Shown: positions 60,591 through 64,000 of the stretch, in pieces | Numbering within the stretch: the stretch's first letter is position 1 | Layout: each line of letters opens with the position of its first letter | DNA from: Caldilineaceae bacterium | GTDB taxonomy: Bacteria > Chloroflexota > Anaerolineae > Caldilineales > Caldilineaceae | NCBI GenBank assembly: GCA_022824025.1 | Contig: JAJEBF010000061.1 | Coordinates: 90,750 to 154,749 of the forward strand | DNA length: 64,000 bases | Direction: 5' to 3' | Translations under genes and position numbers: made by a program | Notes under the pieces: generated by a model | Databases searched by the model: none | Told to the model about the DNA's origin: nothing | The model's input: only the letters and a program-made list of their open reading frames with translations

Positions 60591-60851
60591 ATGGTGACTT
60601 CGATAGCACGAAACAAGGTTGAGCTGTCACAGGTAGTTTCCCGGAATCCCGAAGTCCACAGCGGCGATTTAGTCTTCTCCGGCACGCGGGTCCCCGTTGA
60701 GACATTGGTGGCCTATCTGATAAGCGGTTCATCGATCGAAGAGTTTCTGGAGTCATTCCCAACGGTCGAACGCTGGCAGGTCGAGTCGTACCTCGCACTA
60801 TCCCTCGAAGCCACCGACAATCTACTGTTGAAGAGGTTGAGAGTTGCTTGA
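60591..60851 (+). CDS. DUF433 antitoxin-like protein
   Basis: An 86-residue protein with the DUF433 pattern: VVSRNPEVHSGDLVFSGTRV, PVETLVAYLISGSSIEEFLE and a closing VESYLALSLEATDN. DUF433 proteins are small winged-helix-like DNA binders, usually encoded directly before a DUF5615 (PIN-like) toxin with overlapping codons. Here the downstream frame that begins at the overlap breaks off after 16 codons, so this may be an orphan antitoxin. Confidence 0.85.
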   Translation: MVTSIARNKVELSQVVSRNPEVHSGDLVFSGTRVPVETLVAYLISGSSIEEFLESFPTVERWQVESYLALSLEATDNLLLKRLRVA

Positions 60852-60894
60852 CGAAATCCTTAAGGCCCACTCACCATCCGCCCAACCAGCCTGA
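60844..60894 (+). pseudogene. possible remnant of a DUF5615 toxin gene start
   Basis: A frame from TTG 60844, overlapping the DUF433 stop, reads LLDEILKAHSPSAQPA and stops at 60892-60894. DUF5615 proteins typically start with a segment like LLDENLP at exactly this position after DUF433. Too short for certainty. Confidence 0.3.
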
Positions 60895-60968
60895 CAGCGA
60901 AGCCTCGGTATCGCAAACGCCGCGATTGAGACCCCGCCACGTCACGCAAGCCAGACAGGAACACGCAA

Positions 60969-62393
60969 ATGAGTCGCCCCAACATCCTCCTCTTCCTAAC
61001 CGACGATCACGGCCAGTGGGCCAATGGATGCTACGGCAACCGCGAGCTGCAAACACCCAATCTGGACCGGCTCGCAAATGAGGGGGCCCGCTTCGCCGAC
61101 GCCTTCACCCCCTGTCCCGTCTGCTCCCCCGCCCGCGCCTGCCTCATGACCGGACGCACGCCCTCTCAGGTTGGCATCCACGACTGGCTCCAGGAGGCCG
61201 AACCCGTCATCGGCGACCATGACTGGCTTGCAGGCGAAGAGACGCTCCCCCAACTCCTTTCCGACGCCGGCTACCACTGCGGCCTTTCAGGCAAATGGCA
61301 CATGGGCCGCTCGCACCGCACGCCCCCCGGCTTCGACTGGGCCTTCGGCCTCCCCCGCTGGCAAGGCGTTCACAACGGCGCCTATACCTATCACCTCAAC
61401 GGCCAGCCCATCGAGCTGACCGGAAACAAGAGCACGCTCATCACCGATCACGCCCTCCAATTCCTCGACAACGCGCCCTCGGATCAACCATTCTTCCTCA
61501 AGGTAGGCTACATCGCCACCCACTCCCCCTACCAGGCTGAAACCCATGACCCGGAGGTGACCGCCCGTTTCAAAGACGCTGCCTTCACCGACATCCCTCC
61601 CTACCACCCCCATCCCTGGCAGCGCAACGAGGGCCTGGCCGGCGGCTTCCAACCAACCGAACAGCAGATCCGCACCCGCTACGTTGGCTACTACGCCGCT
61701 GTGGCCGAGATCGACCGCGAGGTAGGCCGCCTCCTGGACCGGCTGGAGCAGGATGGCAGCCTCGACAATACCGTCGTCATTTACACGTCGGACCACGGCT
61801 GCTCAATAGGGCAGAATGGCTTTTGGGGCAAAGGCAACAGCACGCGGCCGCTCAACATGTACGAGATCTCAACCCGTGTCCCGCTGATGGTCCGCGCCCC
61901 GGGCCGCGTGCAGCCAGGCCAGGTCAGCCAGCGCTGTGTCGATCACTATGACACATTCAGCGCCATCTGCGACTGGGCCGGAATCGAGCTCGACCAGAGC
62001 CGCAACTATGCCGGCGCCAGCTACGCCCACCTGCTCGACGGCAGCGGCCGCGCAGCTTGGGATGATACCCGCTTCGGCGAGTACGGCGACCTGCGCATGA
62101 TTCGCACGCGCGAGCACAAACTCGTCAAACGCTATCCGGACGGCCCCCACGATCTCTTCGAACTGGATTCAGATCCCGGAGAACAGCTCAATCGCGCTGG
62201 CTGGGACGAATTCGCCGCGCTCCAGGACGAGCTGGAGCAGCGCTTGGAGGAGTGGTATAGCCGCCGTCAGGATACCGCCAGCACCGGCCTGCGCATCAAG
62301 TTTCAACGCACTCACAACCGCAACGAAGCCTGGCGCGACGGCATTCGCGAACGCCGCGGGCTGCAAGTCTACGGGAAGTGGCAGGACGCCTGA
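60969..62393 (+). CDS. sulfatase, Cys-type
   Basis: A 474-residue formylglycine-dependent sulfatase. PNILLFLTDDHGQWANGCYG holds the metal-binding Asp12-Asp13; the activation motif PCPVCSPARACLMTGR has Cys52 within C-S-P-A-R, the residue turned into formylglycine. SGKWHMGRSHRTPPGFDW and VVIYTSDHGCSIGQNGFWGKG follow in family order. No signal peptide is visible, so it should act in the cytoplasm or exit by another route. Substrates are probably sulfated sugars or choline-type esters; not readable. No maturase gene is adjacent. Upstream lie the DUF433 gene and a short spacer. Confidence 0.93.
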   Translation: MSRPNILLFLTDDHGQWANGCYGNRELQTPNLDRLANEGARFADAFTPCPVCSPARACLMTGRTPSQVGIHDWLQEAEPVIGDHDWLAGEETLPQLLSDAGYHCGLSGKWHMGRSHRTPPGFDWAFGLPRWQGVHNGAYTYHLNGQPIELTGNKSTLITDHALQFLDNAPSDQPFFLKVGYIATHSPYQAETHDPEVTARFKDAAFTDIPPYHPHPWQRNEGLAGGFQPTEQQIRTRYVGYYAAVAEIDREVGRLLDRLEQDGSLDNTVVIYTSDHGCSIGQNGFWGKGNSTRPLNMYEISTRVPLMVRAPGRVQPGQVSQRCVDHYDTFSAICDWAGIELDQSRNYAGASYAHLLDGSGRAAWDDTRFGEYGDLRMIRTREHKLVKRYPDGPHDLFELDSDPGEQLNRAGWDEFAALQDELEQRLEEWYSRRQDTASTGLRIKFQRTHNRNEAWRDGIRERRGLQVYGKWQDA

Positions 62394-62469
62394 GATTGGA
62401 TAGGGCGGGGGATCGAGAACAGAGAGCGCTTCGCCCCTCTCCTCGTGTGGAATTGCTTTAAGACCGGCG

Positions 62470-62949
62470 CTACCGCAAGCCGTGCCAGTTCCCTCCTTTG
62501 AACCAGCTCAGGAAAACTTCCCGGTCCTCCTCGTCGGCAATCGAGTCGCCTGCAGCCTGCGCCTGCCTTCTTGCCTCGTTCGCCGCATTCATGTCCCCTC
62601 CCGCCGCGTACGCCCTCGCCAGCGCGTCAAACGCGAAAGCCCTGTCCCAATCTTCCACCGCTTCGGGGTGGGCCTCGACCAGTTCCAGGCAGCGCCGGGC
62701 GTGACGCAGCGCGGCTTCGCCCAGCCCCGCAGCCGCATATACGCTCGCAACCGCAAACTCCCCCCGCGCATGATTGGCCGCCGTTCCCACCTGCATCCAG
62801 TGATAACAGCTGGCGTGGACCGCATGAATGTACGGTTCGCACGATTCCGGCGTAATCAGTCCGGCATCCAGAGCGTCCATCGTGCCGTTGTTCAGATCGA
62901 TGCCAAACCAGCGGTGGGCTCTGTCAACTTCAAACGGCGCTTCAGCCAT
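62470..62949 (-). CDS. small TPR-like helical protein
   Basis: A 159-residue, all-helical protein. AVASVYAAAGLGEAALRHARRCL and ALARAYAAGGDMNAANEARRQA look like two tetratricopeptide-type helix pairs. The first part (HRWFGIDLNNGTMDAL) is not known to me. ATG 62949 is chosen because GGAAAGGAAG lies before it; the longer open frame to 63060 is unlikely. The leader is nearly identical to that of the methyltransferase gene at 63739. It is the downstream gene of that minus-strand pair. Confidence 0.72.
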   Translation of the reverse strand: MAEAPFEVDRAHRWFGIDLNNGTMDALDAGLITPESCEPYIHAVHASCYHWMQVGTAANHARGEFAVASVYAAAGLGEAALRHARRCLELVEAHPEAVEDWDRAFAFDALARAYAAGGDMNAANEARRQAQAAGDSIADEEDREVFLSWFKGGNWHGLR

Positions 62950-63088
62950 CGTTCTTCCTTTCCCGTGCAAACTCCTGTCCTTCCGGCCGCAATGCGTATC
63001 CCGGAGGCAGCGAATACCACTCGATAAGCGCAGACCCCATGCGGACGATGCCGCAGCCATCTCGCCATCGCTCCCTATGCAGCCGGAC

Positions 63089-63739
63089 TCAGACCCTGCC
63101 CAGCATGCAGGCGTAGTTCTGAGACGCCGTCGCCGCCTCTATCTCCTCTTCCCAAAGATGCAGACACCGTCTGTCAGTGAAGCCCGCCTCCAGCAGCAGC
63201 TCCAGATGGCGGGCAATCGGGAACCGGCCCGCTTCAAACGGCAGCCTTGTCCCGTCCGGCTTGATAAAATCACCGTTGAGCAGAACGCCGCCCTCCGGCA
63301 ACGCCGCTGCGCAAGCCCGATAGACATGCAACGTTTGCGCCTCGCCCCCCAGATCGTGCAGCGCCCACGTCGACACGATCGCTGACGGCGTACGCGCCAG
63401 GTCGCCGCCCCAGCTGTCGCCCAGCAGGTCAGCCTGTTGAAACTGGACCCGCCCGCCGAACCCGGCCAGGCGGGTTGCCGCCTGCGTCAGCATCGGCTGC
63501 GAAAAGTCGACCCCTTCATACGTGATGCGCGGCATCCGCTCCAAAAGATACGCCGCCAGATAGGCAGGCCCTATTCCCAGTTCAACAACATGCCCGTCTG
63601 CGGGAACAGTCTCCTGCAGCTGCTGCCAGATCGTTTCGAACAGGTGCAGCCTCTCCGGCGTCGGCTCAAACCGCCGCGCCCAATCCTCAGCGTACTCAAC
63701 ATCGTGGAACGCATGCGTCGCCCCGACAACTTCGCTCAT
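63089..63739 (-). CDS. SAM-dependent methyltransferase
   Basis: A 216-residue class I methyltransferase. Motif I VVELGIGPAYLAAYLLE (residues about 50-66) departs from the usual GxGxG, and YEGVDFSQPML gives the acidic ribose contact. ALPEGGVLLNGDFI and the late FTDRRCLHLW complete the pattern. The substrate is unknown. ATG 63739 is preceded by GGAAAGGAAGTACG, the same kind of leader as the neighbouring small helical protein gene 139 bases downstream, so the two may be controlled alike. Confidence 0.85.
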   Translation of the reverse strand: MSEVVGATHAFHDVEYAEDWARRFEPTPERLHLFETIWQQLQETVPADGHVVELGIGPAYLAAYLLERMPRITYEGVDFSQPMLTQAATRLAGFGGRVQFQQADLLGDSWGGDLARTPSAIVSTWALHDLGGEAQTLHVYRACAAALPEGGVLLNGDFIKPDGTRLPFEAGRFPIARHLELLLEAGFTDRRCLHLWEEEIEAATASQNYACMLGRV

Positions 63740-64000
63740 CGTACTTCCTTTCCGACTGTAATGCTCCCGAGTAACCACCGTCCACCGCGAAATCCCGCTG
63801 CGGCGAATCCCTGAACCTTCCTCAAATGATCACACATATCACAGCGCAAACCAATTCCGCGCCCCCCCATCCCCGTCCAAACAACAACCCATCCCCCAAA
63901 TCCCAAAAATCCCCCCAAAGCCCCGCCCAGACAATACCCGTCCCCCCATAGCGAGGACCCGGGCGTCATCGACCCGGCTCCCAAACTACTATATTGGAGG
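63740..64000. other. C-rich intergenic region at the right edge
   Basis: After the methyltransferase leader comes a strongly C-rich, G-poor stretch on the plus strand (63845-63950, with many runs of three to six C). It ends with ACCCGGGCGTCATCGACCCGG, a near palindrome. No gene is supported. Confidence 0.45.

Overview
The window is GC-rich and gene-dense, with no rRNA or tRNA gene that I can see and no phage or insertion-sequence gene. The gene content points to a Chloroflexota bacterium, most likely near Caldilineales/Anaerolineae. The hints are a Tat-exported solute-binding lipoprotein with the AACVAPAAP-type start common in that group, a PucC-like (BCD) MFS carrier, IorAB-type molybdenum hydroxylase genes, paired Gfo/Idh/MocA oxidoreductases, a sulfatase and a UvsE endonuclease. 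This is inference from gene families; no marker gene was compared.

Layout. 1-3712 (minus): truD running off the left edge, a methyltransferase, an ArsA-like ATPase and a membrane-anchored protein. 3919-7251 (plus): BCD-family carrier, a small barrel-like protein, an unknown protein with possible caspase-like features, and an HD-domain protein. 7290-12644 (minus): uvsE, an unknown protein, a 2Fe-2S/molybdopterin oxidoreductase pair and a TspO-like membrane protein. 13285-17155 (plus): two secreted proteins, each built by internal duplication, the second with two arrays of 12 leucine-rich repeats. 17267-28190 (minus): M1 peptidase/DUF2071/DedA operon, dnaJ, dnaK, a small membrane protein, a class V aminotransferase and sppA. 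28804-32838 (plus): an ABC-2 exporter and two coupled Gfo/Idh dehydrogenases. 33525-37413 (plus): a visibly lower-GC sugar ABC operon without an ATPase gene, followed by a fragment resembling the C-terminus of the upstream dehydrogenase. 37933-45635 (plus): a short B12/radical SAM protein, a methyltransferase, a polar-amino-acid type ABC importer and a DoxX/YeeE/DoxX sulfur-type membrane cluster. 45833-51974 (plus): coupled glycosyltransferases, an EamA carrier and an ArnT-like membrane glycosyltransferase. 52028-57748 (minus): a five-gene nuclease operon. 58030-62393 (plus): DUF1801, RraA-like, FAH-family, DUF433 and sulfatase genes. 62470-63739 (minus): a small repeat-type protein and a methyltransferase.

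The most interesting locus is 52028-57748. An iron-sulfur PD-(D/E)XK nuclease, a DUF2283 protein, an OLD/AAA_21-type ATPase, a DUF4276/Toprim-like protein and RecJ follow one another with gaps of 0, -1, 3 and 37 bases. The ATPase and Toprim-like genes are lower in GC than recJ. The arrangement recalls split OLD-type and PARIS-type anti-phage systems (ATPase sensor plus Toprim effector), but with a different effector family and in a DNA-repair nuclease operon.

A second genome-scale feature is a family of intergenic heptamer arrays (ACCACTG/CTGACCA phase, often ending CCACTGCAGTT) at several gene edges; one supplies the stop codon of recJ. Both solute-binding-protein genes are followed by a perfect 13-bp inverted repeat before the next gene, which fits uneven expression within their operons.
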